Shown: in pieces, positions 40,701-52,806 of the stretch
How positions within the stretch are numbered: position 1 is the stretch's first letter
How the letters are laid out: the number at the start of each line of letters is the position of its first letter
Source of the DNA: Dipteris shenzhenensis
Lineage: Eukaryota; Polypodiophyta; Polypodiopsida; Gleicheniales
DNA length: 64,000 nt
Assembly: GCA_047967505.1 (NCBI GenBank)
Contig: CM106539.1
Direction: 5' to 3' (one strand)
Notes under the pieces: generated by a model
What the model saw: only the letters and a program-made list of their open reading frames with translations
The model's database searches: none
What the model was told of the DNA's origin: nothing
Translations under genes and position numbers: made by a program

Positions 40701-41830
40701 TCAAAGCTTCTACTCTCATGTTCAAGCAAAATATTGAGTCCTTGAAAGCCTTTTGCAAGAGATGAGATGTTGATATTCAACTTGGATCTATTTGAAGAAA
40801 GATAGAGACATTCATTCTCTTCAATGGCCTTGGAGAGCCCAAGATTAAATATCACCTATTTGTACACCCAAGAATGAATATCACCTATTTCTATACCTAT
40901 TTGTACATCCTTATTGTACACCCATTTGTAGACCCCTTTTGAGATACATTGACAAATACAAGAATGATCTCTCCTATTGTCACATGGATAATATGATAGT
41001 GATTGAAGAGTGAGTATGATTTTGAAATTGAAGCTCAATATTTTTTCAAAATTTCATTAAGGTACATATGTACTTCTATGCAACTAACCAAAGAAATCAT
41101 GTCTTTCCATAAAAATAATTAGAATTAAAAGAAAAAGAAGAACATGTGTGCCTCAAAAGTGCTTGTCTCTTCCTCAAGTTCCATGCATTTTTCTCTCTTA
41201 ACCATCTTGTAGACTAGGGCAAGCAATGGAAGCTCAAAGAAACAAGGAATTGAGGCAAAAAATGAGATGTTGTAATGAATGAGTACAACGAAAACCCAAT
41301 TTAACAAAACCCTAGTACAAGGTGTCCTAACTGGACTAAGTGTCCTAACTAGTGCGTGTACTAACTGTACCAAGTGTCCTAATTGCCTAAAACTAAGTCT
41401 ACAAGGCACATACCAAGGAATGAGTTGCACCTATGGATAGCCCATAGAATGGCCTGCAAACCCCCCTCCATGGTATGGGCTAAAGTGTCCTAGACATGTC
41501 TCTGAATACTTGAAGACCTAATGTCATGGTTGCAAATGTTCATCCTTGTTAACCGCCGCCACGGTTAACAATTCATGTACCATGTAAAGTAAATGGAGAT
41601 ATAGGAGAGACCGTGAGGATTGGAATATGACATTTTCCTTGGAGAAAAATGGGCCCAAGTGGTTGTAAAATGAGAATGGAGAGGTATATAAGAGTACAAA
41701 AGTTAGCCCTCCTTTCAAAGGTGGAAATGTATATAGGGCCAAAAGTTTGACTTTGGTATTCATTGTGTACTAGCAATTTTGGAATAGAATCTCTATCTTT
41801 CTCTTGCATTGAGTCTTCTTGCTTCCTCTT
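37271..41830. other. AT-rich intergenic sequence, no gene seen
   Basis: It includes a GA microsatellite at about 37657-37704. The 114-codon - strand frame at 38320-38664 shows no recognisable domain. Nothing else is supported on either strand. Confidence 0.5.
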
Positions 41831-41834
41831 GCTT

Positions 41835-42015
41835 AGTTATCTTGTGATTTTCACTCTCTCCATTCCCCATTCCCTTCCCCTTCCTTTCATCCCCTTCTCC
41901 CTTTCCCTTTCCCCTACCCCTCTCTCTTTCCCCCTCATGGAATCACTCGCAAACAACCTGGTAGACGCTTGGGTGACACAAGTAAGAGGCTTGTGCATAT
42001 GAAGCTCCCACAAGG
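41835..42015 (+). repeat. dispersed repeat, copy A (pyrimidine-rich then GGAATCA.TCGCA)
   Basis: About 180 bp aligns with 52627-52798. Both have CACTCTCTCC, CATCCCCTTCTCCCTTTC, TGGAATCA.TCGCA.ACAA, GGTAGAC and GTGACACAAG..., at roughly 80% identity by eye. It is probably part of a retroelement, because copy B abuts copia RNase H. Confidence 0.7.
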
Positions 42016-43590
42016 AGTTGTTTGACAGTAGATGCTTTGATGACATTCTTCCAAGATCCCCATGACATGTGAGTCACCATTCAGACTACACATTTTTGGC
42101 AGATTGCCAGGAAGTTTGAGGTGTGCTTTTGTATCTCACAATCCCTTTATCATTATCCACCCATTGCACAATTCTACTAGCTTATCTGGAAGCTTTTTAG
42201 TGGAGTATAAGCTAGGTTTGAAGGAGGAAAGTGTGAGTTTGGAGTAGGAAAAGTAGAAACTACCACTTCTATCCATAGAGTGTTTTTCACACATTTGAGC
42301 TTGTTTTTTATTGTTTTTTGTTGTCATGTTATAGGAATAGCTAGTAGGGATGATTGCTAAAGTATTTGTGTTGTCACATCTCACTTACAAACACTAAAAA
42401 GTGACTTTGGATTGGATTGAGCTGACATAAGAATGAGTTCTCAGCCACCCCCTTCAAAAATCTCCTGCTTGATGCTTTTAGGTTGTTTTTTGTGCTTTTT
42501 TTGTTTGAATAGGTAGAATAGGTATTATTGCACCCATTTGTGCTCATAAACCTTGCATCAATACTCAAAAATCTTCAGAGAGTACCAAAAACCATTCAAT
42601 GGACTGTGAATTTTATGGATAACACAGCAACTTAGTCAGTCGTTCCCTTATAACGCAACAAGACTGACATGTGGATTATCAGTTGGCCACCCACCCCCAC
42701 CCACCTCACCTAACACCACATGGCATTTAATGAACTCACAACTATTACTTCAAAGGTCAACACCCGCCTTAAGGCTAATGCATTGACCTACAACTCGTTG
42801 CTATACTCATCACTGCTTTACCAGTTTGCTACTATACCACCCGTCATGTTATTCAATCATGCTACTTTAAGAGTCACTACTATTTTGCTAACGCAACAAC
42901 TGACAATGCAACGACTCTCTGAGTTGCTTCTCTAAGGCTAACGCACTGACTGCTGCTTTAAGGGACAGAGGGGCATAGAGACTAATTTTGACTGGGTAGC
43001 CAAGTGGAGTAGGTGACACATGCACATGAGGTCTAGGAGGGTGATAGGTGTTAAACATGTACCAAATGATAGCACTTCAAACAATGCCCTAACCAGTCCA
43101 TCTAACATTGCACTATTAGCTCCATTTGAGATCTCAACCTTAAGTTCATACTTGGTATATGGTCCCACACACACGGAGTCCTTGAGCTCGGCGGACGCTA
43201 TGAGCTTCAAAGCTGAAATGGGAGAAAACTTGAACCTGAATCCTAGGCCCTCCATGGCTCCTAACTCTAGCTCCATAAGACCCCACTCCTTCCTCTGCAG
43301 CCTTGCATTTGAGGGAATCATTCTCTAATCTCATGGGATGGTTCGGCTTGTCTAGCCCCGACCTAGTCAATCCCTTTGCCACAGGAAAACTAGAGTAGCC
43401 AAAGGACTACAAGACCCCCCATCAACGTCAGTATCAGGCAATGCTCAAAGAAATCCCATACCAATCTCAACTAGGGGACCTACAGGGCACGGGTTCAAGT
43501 CTCTGAGGGTGAACCATCCTTTACAAGAATGTCTGATCCCTGGTTACCCAGGTTCTGGCCACTAAGCCCCCCAACGGGTAGGGAAATTAT
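42016..43590. other. non-coding sequence upstream of the second gypsy element
   Basis: No protein homology is seen. It may include the leader or LTR of the element that starts near 43594, but no LTR boundaries or primer-binding site could be defined. Confidence 0.35.
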
Positions 43591-43593
43591 CAA

Positions 43594-46500
43594 ATGGACT
43601 TTGGGGAGAGCACCTTACCACATCCAATAGTCCCTCATCCAAATCTATACACCACTTGGGGAGGAGCTTTAGAAGGTACTCCTTTCCCCATGGCTCCAGC
43701 TTATAGGCCTATGCCTAACGTACGTGTATCTATGCCAAGGCCCATATCGATGAGACTAGTAGATGCGAGCCCACCACACATGCCATGGCCTCAGGTCCCA
43801 TGAGGCTAAGACTAGCAAACCCAATTCTTTTCTGACGTACAAACTTCTATAACCGACCTAAGCGCCACCCAACTATGGTAGATACTACAATGCTAGCCTC
43901 TCAAGCACCTCCACCTACACTGTAGATAGTGCTCACGGATGAGGCAATGAGGATCCTAATACAAGCACTAGGAAGGGGGGGTGTGCCCCAAGTGGTCATG
44001 GGAAGAGACCACAATGCTTCACGAATCCATGCGCCACTATCTCTAAGCTCAGCACTAATTTTGGGGGAAGGAGATCCAGTCTCCCACGTCAAAAGGTTCA
44101 AGCAAATCTATGAGACCTTTGGAGACATTGATGACTTGGATAAATTGAATGCATTTGGACTTAGCCTTGATGGAAAGGAAAGCCAATGATACAAATCCTT
44201 ATAATCTGAGGAAAAGATAACCTGGGAACATTAAGGAAGGCTTTTATAGTGGGCTTCACCATCCCATGGGACCGATTAACCATTTGTACTAGGTTATGCA
44301 AAAGGAACACAAAACCCTATGGGAATACATCACCAAGATTAAACACCTAAATTTTTGCTATTAACCGCATGAGAGGATGAGCGATGAACATTTTTTGTCT
44401 TGATTCCTCATTGGATTCAGGGATGCCAAGTTACATGACCACTTGTTTACCCTAAATCCCACATCCTTCAAGCTTTCCAGCAAGACCGTAGTGCTCCTTG
44501 ATGATAATATGAAGGATGAAGCACAACCGGAAAAATTATTCGTTGCTCCTTTTGTAGTATATCATACTAGATATTCATTAGCACTGTCAAGGCCAAGGAC
44601 ACCACCTACATGTTTAAGAACACAAACGTAGATGAGGTAGCCACAGATCTGTTAAATTGAGTGGCTCAATAGCTCAAAGATGAGCTGGATAGAGAAGGTC
44701 CAAGTAATTGGCACTTGTTTCCAAGGTGGGACAACTTGTGGTGTGGTATATGTATGGGCAACCACCCTACCAATGAGAGCCCTTGCCTTCGAGCAAGGCC
44801 AGTTCTTTATTGTGCCCATTGTGCTAGATGGGGAAACCATAAGACTTCATAGTGTAGATACCCCAAGTCAATTCCCCCGCCCATGTACCAGTAAAGGCAA
44901 CCATTGCCTCTCTATGCACCACCAAATCAATACAATTAGGGATAGCTAGCCATACAAGGAGCCCCCTTGGCCAACCAAGGGCCACTATGAGATCAAAACC
45001 TATCATTTCCACCACCGCTTCTAGGTCCACAATCCCCATTGCCTCGGATTACTCCCATAAACCAAGTCATCATTGAAGAGCCATCGAGCGAGTGGAAGGA
45101 CCCTAACTATGTTTTACCAGCACCACATGACCCCACTTCTTATGAATTCTTGAGTATTAAACAAGCCAAATAAGTCATTAAGTTATGCAAGATGAGCAAT
45201 ATATTCTGGTGTATCAGATGACTCTCGAAACACAACAAGTCAAGGACATGAACACCATGAATCACAGACTAGCAATCCAATGCTTCACTTGCCAAAGTCT
45301 ACATTGTGCAAGTGAGTGTCCATATAAGGCAGTTGCCAATCATACCATTGCATGTTATAAATGCTAAGGATGTCACTTTCTTAAAGACTGCCCATTCAAG
45401 GATGACCAACCTGCATCCAAAACTATAGTAACCAATTCAAACACCCCCCTTATGCTTCGATTGTGGGCTGGACCATCTTTATAAAGACTGTCCCATGAGG
45501 AGGCTCCTAGATTGGCTCCTAACCCTAAAGCTAGCATTAACCTAATCAGTATTGAGAGAGATCGAGTGCCCTCAGTATCATTGAATGTGATCACGAGGGC
45601 CCAGGCTAAGGCCATGAGTAAGGAGCTCTACAAAAAGCTAATAGGGAAAAAGAAACCAACTTACAGTCTAAGGGTAAGGTATGAAAAGGCCCAGATCGGA
45701 CGATTCATCATCCAATGCAGCTTAGAGGAGGAGACCGCAATGGTCTCCATCAAGACCTGCACGGTTGATCTACCTTTCTCCTCATGGCATGAGGAGAAAG
45801 GTAGGTCAAGTGAAGCCCAGCCACATAGATGGGATGTAAGACTAGTGGGTCAAAATGGATTCCCCTATCCAGCCATGGAAAAGCATTGCTTGGTAGAGGC
45901 ACAACAGTTAGTCTGGGAATGTTAGGAGAGATTTGAGTAGCGGCTCAGGACTAACAAAGGCATGGACACCATCCATCCCAAACATCAGTCTAGAAAAAGG
46001 GCCTTAAAGCCTTTTCCTGCCCTAGATAAGGTGGATGAGATAGTCGCAAATAGCACATCATCGAGAAAGTCACTCCTACATCATAAGATGTTTGATGAAC
46101 ACCCTACTATGTAATAGACTGTAGATGAGGACCTCGCATCCTTTTATTGGTTTGAAGAACCACAGTCTAAAGGCCAAGAGCCAATTTGCCAACCTCACAA
46201 TGATTTCCACCTCGACATCATCAGGACTTTCATGGTCAAGCTTAAAGACTGAGAGGACCTGCTTGTAATGAGGAGGACATGAAAGAGGATCAGGATGAGC
46301 ACTGGTATGCCCCACTGCCAGAACTGGAATTCTCTCAAATTGGATGCATGTCCTAGATACCATCGATGCAGTCGAGAAAACAAGAACCAAGATGGTGGCT
46401 TATGATCCCAAGGTGCCAGGAATGGCAGTTCCCCTAAATATGTTGAGTATTTTAAAAGCACATGTGGATGATCAGGGAGTGCGAAAGGTGAAGATGGATC

Positions 46501-49450
46501 TTCATCACTGGTTGAGGTATCATGAGTTCTCATCTAGTTGGGGAGCCAGGTTGGATAGGATTAAGGCACCCCTTGAATCTCCTAAGGTTGAAGAAGCTCC
46601 CCTCGCCAAAGTTAAGCCTCTTATGGAAGCAAAAGCACCCAAAGAAAACAAGGCCTCAAGAACCAAGGCTAGGCATCCTCCAAGGAAAAGAAAATTGCTC
46701 CAAAAGTTGTAAAAGAGGATGGAGATGAAGAAAAAATCGATCAACGACAAGTCTCGAAGCATTTCAAGGCTGATATGGTATAGGATTGTAAGATACTCCT
46801 AGAATAGGCCAAAAGGTCGACCGAGCAAGGTGACCAATATAGCTATGATGGGCCCTCCAAGGTCAAGTAGGTGGACCATGCTAAGGAAGATGAATACCCT
46901 AAGTCAGTTTATGTAGTCGATGATTTGACCCTTGAGCCAGAACAAGCCTTGCTTGCTTTGCTGCATGAGTTTCAATATTTTTTTTCTTGGAAATATATGG
47001 ATATGGAGGGTGTACCGCCCAAAGTTGTACATCATACCATCCCTATGATGGATGACATCAGACTAGTGCGGCAGCAATCCTATCCAATGAACCCAAAATA
47101 TGCGATGATTTTTCAAGAAGAGATACATAAGCAAATCAACGCATGGTTCATTTATGAGACGAGCATACGTATTGGGTGTCCCCCATCAGTAAGTGTTGAA
47201 AAAGAATGGCAATGTTAGAGTATGCATTGATCTCAAAAAGTAATGTTGCAACTCGTATTTACCCACTGCCCTTCACGGAGCACGTCTTGGAAAGAGTCAC
47301 AGGCGAAGAGGCATACAACTTCCTAGATGGGTTCTTAGGATACAATCAGGTGTCCATAGCACAACAAGATTAGCATAAAACTACATTTGCATTGGAATGG
47401 GTATTCTTTGCCTCAAAAGTAATGATCTTTGGACTTATGAATGCTCCCACAACATTCCAAAGGTTGATGATAACAACCTTCAAAGAGCACCTTGAAGATT
47501 TTCTAGAGGTTTTTCTGGATGACCTGTGTGTCCATTCCAAATGGGAGGATCATCTCAAGTATTTGAGACTCACATTCGAGTCTCTACCATATTTCCCTCA
47601 ATCCCTTGAAGTGACAATTTTGGGTTAAACATGAGGTTATACTCGAGCACATAGTATCTAAAAATGGAATTTCCATTTTAACAAGTTCAAACTTATTACC
47701 CCCAGCCACAAATGCAAAGGGTGTACAGTGATTTGCCCGCCCCTTATACAAATTGTTGATAGTATTCTATTGGACAAAAGAATGTCAATTATCCTATAAT
47801 ACCCTTAAGTTAGTCTCGGCATCCGCCCCGATTCTGCGAGCATCCAATTGGGACTTAATCTTTCATGTCCACATTGATGCTTCTAAATTCATCATACGGT
47901 GCATATTGGCATTGTCAGGTAAGTTTAACTTGGATTGTCCAATATCTTTGCTAATCTCTAACTAAATGATGCCGAGATGAACTACACTACAACCGAACGT
48001 GAAGGACTGGCCATGGTGTATGTAGTTACAAATTTAGGCATTACTGTTAGCAAACAAGTTTGTCTTCTTTCTGGATCACCAAGCTCTCCTTTACTTAGTC
48101 AACAAACCATGCATGACTAGTCGCATCAAGTGGTCTATGCTCATCCTCCTAGAATTTGATTTCACAGTGTGGCGATTAGGAAGGGTTGCACACATACTTC
48201 ATGGTTGATCATTTTTCGTTAATTCCCAATGGAGAACCCACAATAGGAGTGGAATATGATCTTCCAGATGCCTCATTATTTCTGATTGACTTGGTTTCGA
48301 ATTGGGCACAAGAAGTTGGACACTTCTTGGCCAACGAATTTCCTCAAAACCCTACACTGAACAAAGATAGGGCTAGAAAATTAATCAAGGATGCAGACCC
48401 ATATCAATTAATCCCTAGAAAACTTACCGAATGGGAAAAGATAGCATTATGATCGATGCATCTAGGAAGATGAATTTGTAGAAATTCTAGAGGAAGCTCA
48501 TTCACGCATTGTTGGAGACTCCTTCGCGGGAGATCTTGTGACCTATAAAGTATTACAACCTAGATTATGGTGGCCTACTCTCTTTGTAGATGCCATCGGG
48601 TTCGTCAAATTCTATTATCCTTGCCAATGCATCTCCATACCTCATAGCCAAGACTATACACTTTTGATCGGAGTTCTCACATAGACCAGCCTTTTGAAAA
48701 GTGGGGGATAGATTTTGTAGGTCTGATTAGTCCAGCTACTAAGGGAACTCAAAACTGTTACATTATAGTGGCCACAAACTATTTCACCAAGTCGATAGAG
48801 GCAGAGCTACAAGGAAAGTAGATGCGAGAGCAACCACCAAATTCCTATACAAAAATGTAATATCCCGCTTTGGCCTTCCACTTGAAATTGTGAGCGACCG
48901 AGCGACGCACTTTGTAAATGACACAATTAGAAGATTGATGAGTGAGTTCCTCATTATGCATTGAAAATCCACCCCATATTATACCCTAGCGAATGGCCAG
49001 GCCAAAAGCTTGAATAAGTTTTTGGGCCGCATTATGACATGCATGATCAAGGCCAGTCGCAGCAAAATGACTGGAGCACAAACTCACAACAGCACTATGG
49101 TCATACCAGATGGCCTACAAGGTTGCTACAAAATGCACACCCTTTAGCCTAGTGTTTGGGGTAGATTGCGGTTATGCCCATGGAGTTTATTGTGCCAAGC
49201 ATAAAAGTGAAGTTATGCCATAAAAAATGGTTTGACCACAACCTATGAAACAAAGAACTAAAGGAAGGTGATATCGCACTTCTATATAGCGTAAGGAACA
49301 TCAAGCAAAAGTTGAAATATCAGGGCATGGGTCCATATCAAGTTGTAGAGATCACACCTCAGGGGTCATGTAGAATTGTGACCCTTGACGACCCATTGAC
49401 ATTGCAGATGTTATAGGCCATCCATTGGGAACAAAAACTTAAAATGGAAG
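43594..49450 (+). pseudogene. Tat-like Ty3/gypsy gag-pol, heavily mutated
   Basis: In order: a Pro/Met-rich N-terminal segment (43594-43803); a gag core (43929-44189, EGDPVSHVKRFKQIYETFGD); three zinc knuckles at about 45281-45319, 45353-45391 and 45453-45491; and a linker with SLNVITRAQAKAMSKEL. RT begins near 46870 with FFSWKYMDMEGVPPKVVHH and MNPKYAMIFQEEIHKQINAW, then LMNAPTTFQRLM and catalytic FLDD at 47512-47523. RNase H remnants follow (FHVHIDASKFIIRC). The integrase has WWPTL, WGIDFVG and VSDRATHFVN. At 49004-49006 the expected catalytic Glu is Lys (NGQAKSLNK). Stops and frameshifts occur throughout. No sense-strand protease is recognised. Confidence 0.85.
45281..45491 (+). other. three tandem zinc knuckles of CX2CX3HX4C spacing
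   Basis: CFTCQSLHCASEC, CYKC(stop)GCHFLKDC and CFDCGLDHLYKDC all have three, not four, residues between the second Cys and the His. The second is interrupted by TAA at 45365-45367, and the third is in another frame. The usual retroviral knuckle is CX2CX4HX4C. Confidence 0.75.
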
Positions 49451-49583
49451 TTTCTCGAATGAAGCAAGAAGCATTCGAGAAAGCTAGAGCATGACAAGCC
49501 AAAGCAAAACATTTAGGGCTTATATCAATTTATGAAGTGTCCGTGGAAGGGCTAATTTTTGACTATGTAGAGAAACAATATGC

Positions 49584-49802
49584 TCAGCCAATGGTGGTTA
49601 GCCCATTGACTGTGATGGGAAAATCCTCCATGACCCTTATGGTAGCGAGTCGTCTTCCATCTGCTACCTTGATCCAAGTAGAGGAGCACCTAGTGCATTT
49701 TATATTTAACTTTTTCATGATGTGGGGTACCATGATGTTGCATGTGGCACCACCATCGATGCACACATTCTTGATGTACCAGTTATCTATGATGACATCC
49801 AC
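49584..49802 (-). pseudogene. gypsy aspartic protease fragment, inverted
   Basis: The - strand translation reads WYIKNVCIDGGATCNIMVPH, then KKLNI... IKVADGRRLATI, and PITVNGL. This is a retropepsin with DGGA at the active site followed by the flap region, as in Tat-like proteases. It lies just past the 3' end of the + strand gypsy element, which has no recognisable protease of its own. It is either part of that element after inversion or a remnant of a different one. Confidence 0.75.
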
Positions 49803-50162
49803 GGTGTGTGGGTGTCAATCGATATTTTCTGAGATAGACAAGTGACATTTATTGGGAGAAACTTTCCCTCTTGGCAGCTTGCAACCAAACCTGACTTCTA
49901 TTCATGTAGAAGAACTTGTGGAATGTGGTTGCTGGGATAGAGAAAAGACCAAAGGAGAGGTCAATGATGCGAACAAAATCCCAGCATGGGAAACAAAAAA
50001 TGAAAAACCATTGGCTATATGGGCAAATCTTTGCGTTGTGAATATTTTCACCACCTCAATGTGAAGCTGACAGTAGCAAAAAATTGGCAAATTCCAAAAT
50101 CTCTATTGGGAGTTCGATTTCATTCAAAGGCTAATCTCAAATAAGATTTGTTTGATTTGTAG

Positions 50163-50636
50163 ATGGACCAATCAGAGTCACTTAGAGTATTTCTCAACCG
50201 CATACAAGCACTACTATGACAACTGAACGAGCTGGGAGCCAAGGTCGAAGATGAGGATAAAAATGCTATCTTACTAAAGAGCCTGCCAGTTGAGCAGTTT
50301 GGCGACACGGTGAAGATACTGTGCCTAGATGATACTATGGACTTTCTAGATTGTGTGGGTCTTTTACTTAGTGAGGAGAAACGTCATTGTTCAACCATCT
50401 ATGATTCTAGAGCTTATTTGGTCAATGACAAGAAGAAGCGAACTACTCATGACACTCGCAAATGCTCCTACTGTGGCAAAGATGGTCATATAGAAAGGTT
50501 TTGCTATGCAAAGAAACGAGATGAGGTTCTAAAGACAGAGAATAGTAAAGAAAAAGCACTGGCGGTCGATAGCAAGGAGGAAGCAACTATGCTAGTCGAA
50601 GATAATCTTTTCAAGGATCAAGATTGGGCCTTCTGA
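50163..50636 (+). pseudogene. copia gag fragment with zinc knuckle
   Basis: From ATG 50163, MDQSESLRVFLNRIQALL is followed by an in-frame TGA and then QLNELGAKVEDEDKNAILL and SLPVEQF, a copia Gag (UBN2-like) pattern. The knuckle CSYCGKDGHIERFC lies at 50463-50504 with normal X4 spacing. An acidic tail ends at TGA 50634-50636. No protease, integrase or RT follows on this strand. Confidence 0.8.
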
Positions 50637-51262
50637 TGAACTCATGCTCTTTGTGAGCAGTCAAATATTGTGTTCTTTGTGAACAAATACTACAACTTTA
50701 GCTCTTTGTGAGCTACTAAGTTCTCTGTGACTGATATTTTGAGACACATTTGTTCTATGTATAAGCTTCTTTATGAGCATATTATTTTGTCATTGTTGTT
50801 GTAGCTCTTCATGAGCATTAGAAGTAGTCATGTTTTCGTGATTGGATATTTTCTCTCATTTCGGTTGGGGGGGGGTTTGTTGGGGGTGGTTCTCATCCTC
50901 ATGTGGTAAAATACAATGTAAGGTTGAGACATAGTTAATTGCATGGTGGAGTTTGTGTATGGCCATGTAGTGAGTAGACATGCAATCAGGTACGTAGAAA
51001 CTTGCATGTAGTAAGCCGCCTTCACTTGTTCTCTCTAGTCGATTCCATGAGAGTTGACCTCCAAAATTTCAGGGAGGCAAAGAGACTCCTGATGTACTTA
51101 AGAGGCTGGGCGACATCAATGATAGGAGTCTTGCTACTGGGAAGCACATGAATGAGGTAATTATCTACAACCTATTAGGTGTGGTCATAGGTCAGCATTG
51201 CAACATGTGTGTTGTATGAGTTAAGCCTTTGTGGCTAACTGATGTAGTAGTTTTTGAGGTTG
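50637..51262 (+). other. tail of the gag fragment: hairpin cluster and possible 3' LTR start
   Basis: At 50645-50825 there are at least five units of the GCTCTTTGTGAGC type, each a small palindrome with a loop. At about 50868-50880 a G-run (GGTTGGGGGGGGG) precedes TGTTGGGGGTGG, which could be a polypurine tract and LTR start. No LTR end was found. Confidence 0.4.
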
Positions 51263-52618
51263 CAACATCAGAACAGAACTAGTTGTGTTTGTTTCTTAAA
51301 AAATAACTCCGAGCCCTTTCCTTGTGAGGTCATTGTTTCCCATATTTGAAACAAAAACCAAAAGAAATTAGAGTCTCCTTATTTTGCAAATGATGTGATG
51401 GTTTCACAAGGATTTAGGCTAGTATTTTGGAATACAATTGAAGAATACAATTGAAGGGCAAAAAAATTTAAAGATGGCAATTAAAAAAAAATGTTGCCAT
51501 GTATCCATGTTGTGTGCATGTTGAGTCATTTCTTTGTAGGTTTGTGCACTATCATTGAGGGTTTATATCATGCCATGCATTTGATTTCATTTGCTTGCAT
51601 CTTGAGATCCATCCATTTGTGATATATTGTGCTATAGAGTGTTTTACCATGCCCTCTAACTCGGCTAGGGCTAAGTAAACCATCATGTCGCCATACCTAA
51701 GAAGCCATGAAGCACGTAACAAGGAACCACCATCCTGTTGGAACACCAACGAGCTCCACTAGTCGATAGTGGACTAAAAAGCTAGCGTAAGTGTCTCCAC
51801 CTCAATCCATACAATTCTTGAGAAAGTAGATCAACATCTCTTAGTGTCACATTTCAAGGCAATTTTAAGGTAGAGCATTATGGAGGTTAATTTGGGATAG
51901 AGGATGAGAAGTTCATCTTTTAAATGCTATAAGAAAAACAAACATGCATGGACGAGAAGCACCTTTTCCTTTTTTAAAGGACAACACTTTACACAGACAC
52001 AGACACAGACACACACACACACACACACACAAACTTCTTTTTTTTTGGGTGAAATCCATTAGACTTTAATTACAGAGAATGGTCCCAAACCAAGGGGCTA
52101 ACAATTACAAGATCAGAAAATCTCATTATGAGATAAGAAAAGAGTATGATTTGTCTGACGAGCACGCATGCAATTAAAGAAAGATTGCCTCAATGACACC
52201 CGAAAGAAGGAGAGCCTAGAGAAAGTGGGATCTTGAAAGACTCTATTATTACGATCCTTCCAGAGACTTCAAAGTTCCCATTGTGAAAATAAGAACCAAG
52301 TCTTGCTGGTTTGGATGGATTTGGAACAGCTAGAAAAACTTTCCAAAGGAAGTTGTAGGAAAGTTAGGTGTTGCTATAGAAAATAAAGAAAGTCACGAGT
52401 GTCACGGCAATGCCAAAAAAGATGAGCCAAAGATTCCCGGGGAGCTTGACATCTGTGACAAATAGGAGGAGCAATACTACTACAAGCCAATAGTTAACTA
52501 AATGGAATGATACCAAGCATCACCCACCACAAGAAAACTTGTTGATGAAGAGAAACTTTAGAAGTCCAAAGTCACCTCAATCTTTTCTGCCTTCATGTAG
52601 AATCACGATGCATACAAT
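51263..52618. repeat. segmental duplication, copy 1 (contains LINE 3' end)
   Basis: It matches 55131-56452 in the same orientation at well over 90% by eye. Differences include a 16-bp internal duplication near 51430-51450, a longer CA/GACACA microsatellite at about 51995-52032, and small indels. The shared part covers about 760 bp of non-LINE sequence plus about 590 bp of LINE. Confidence 0.85.
52033..52618 (-). mobile_element. LINE (L1-type) 3' fragment, 5'-truncated
   Basis: On the - strand the sequence encodes the C-terminal zf-RVT region of a plant LINE ORF2 (PICHRCQAPRESLAHLF, then WHC) and the typical WKDRNNRVFQ motif. It ends in an A-rich stretch seen as poly-T at about 52036-52045 on +. 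It stops abruptly at 52618, where the longer copy continues. Confidence 0.75.
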
Positions 52619-52626
52619 CTTTTCTA

Positions 52627-52798
52627 AGTTGTCGTGTGATTGCCACTCTCTCCCTTCCCCTTGCTCTCATCCCCTTCTCCCTTTCTCTCTCCCCTTCCCC
52701 CTCTCTTTTTCCCCCTTGTGGAATCATTCGCACACAATATGGTAGACATGAGTGACACAAGCATGAGGCTTGCGCATACAACGCTCCCACATAAGACA
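52627..52798 (+). repeat. dispersed repeat, copy B
   Basis: Homologous to 41835-42015. It sits between the truncated LINE and the end of the reversed copia RNase H, so it may be the post-pol or LTR region of that copia element. Confidence 0.65.
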
Positions 52799-52806
52799 AT
52801 TGAATA

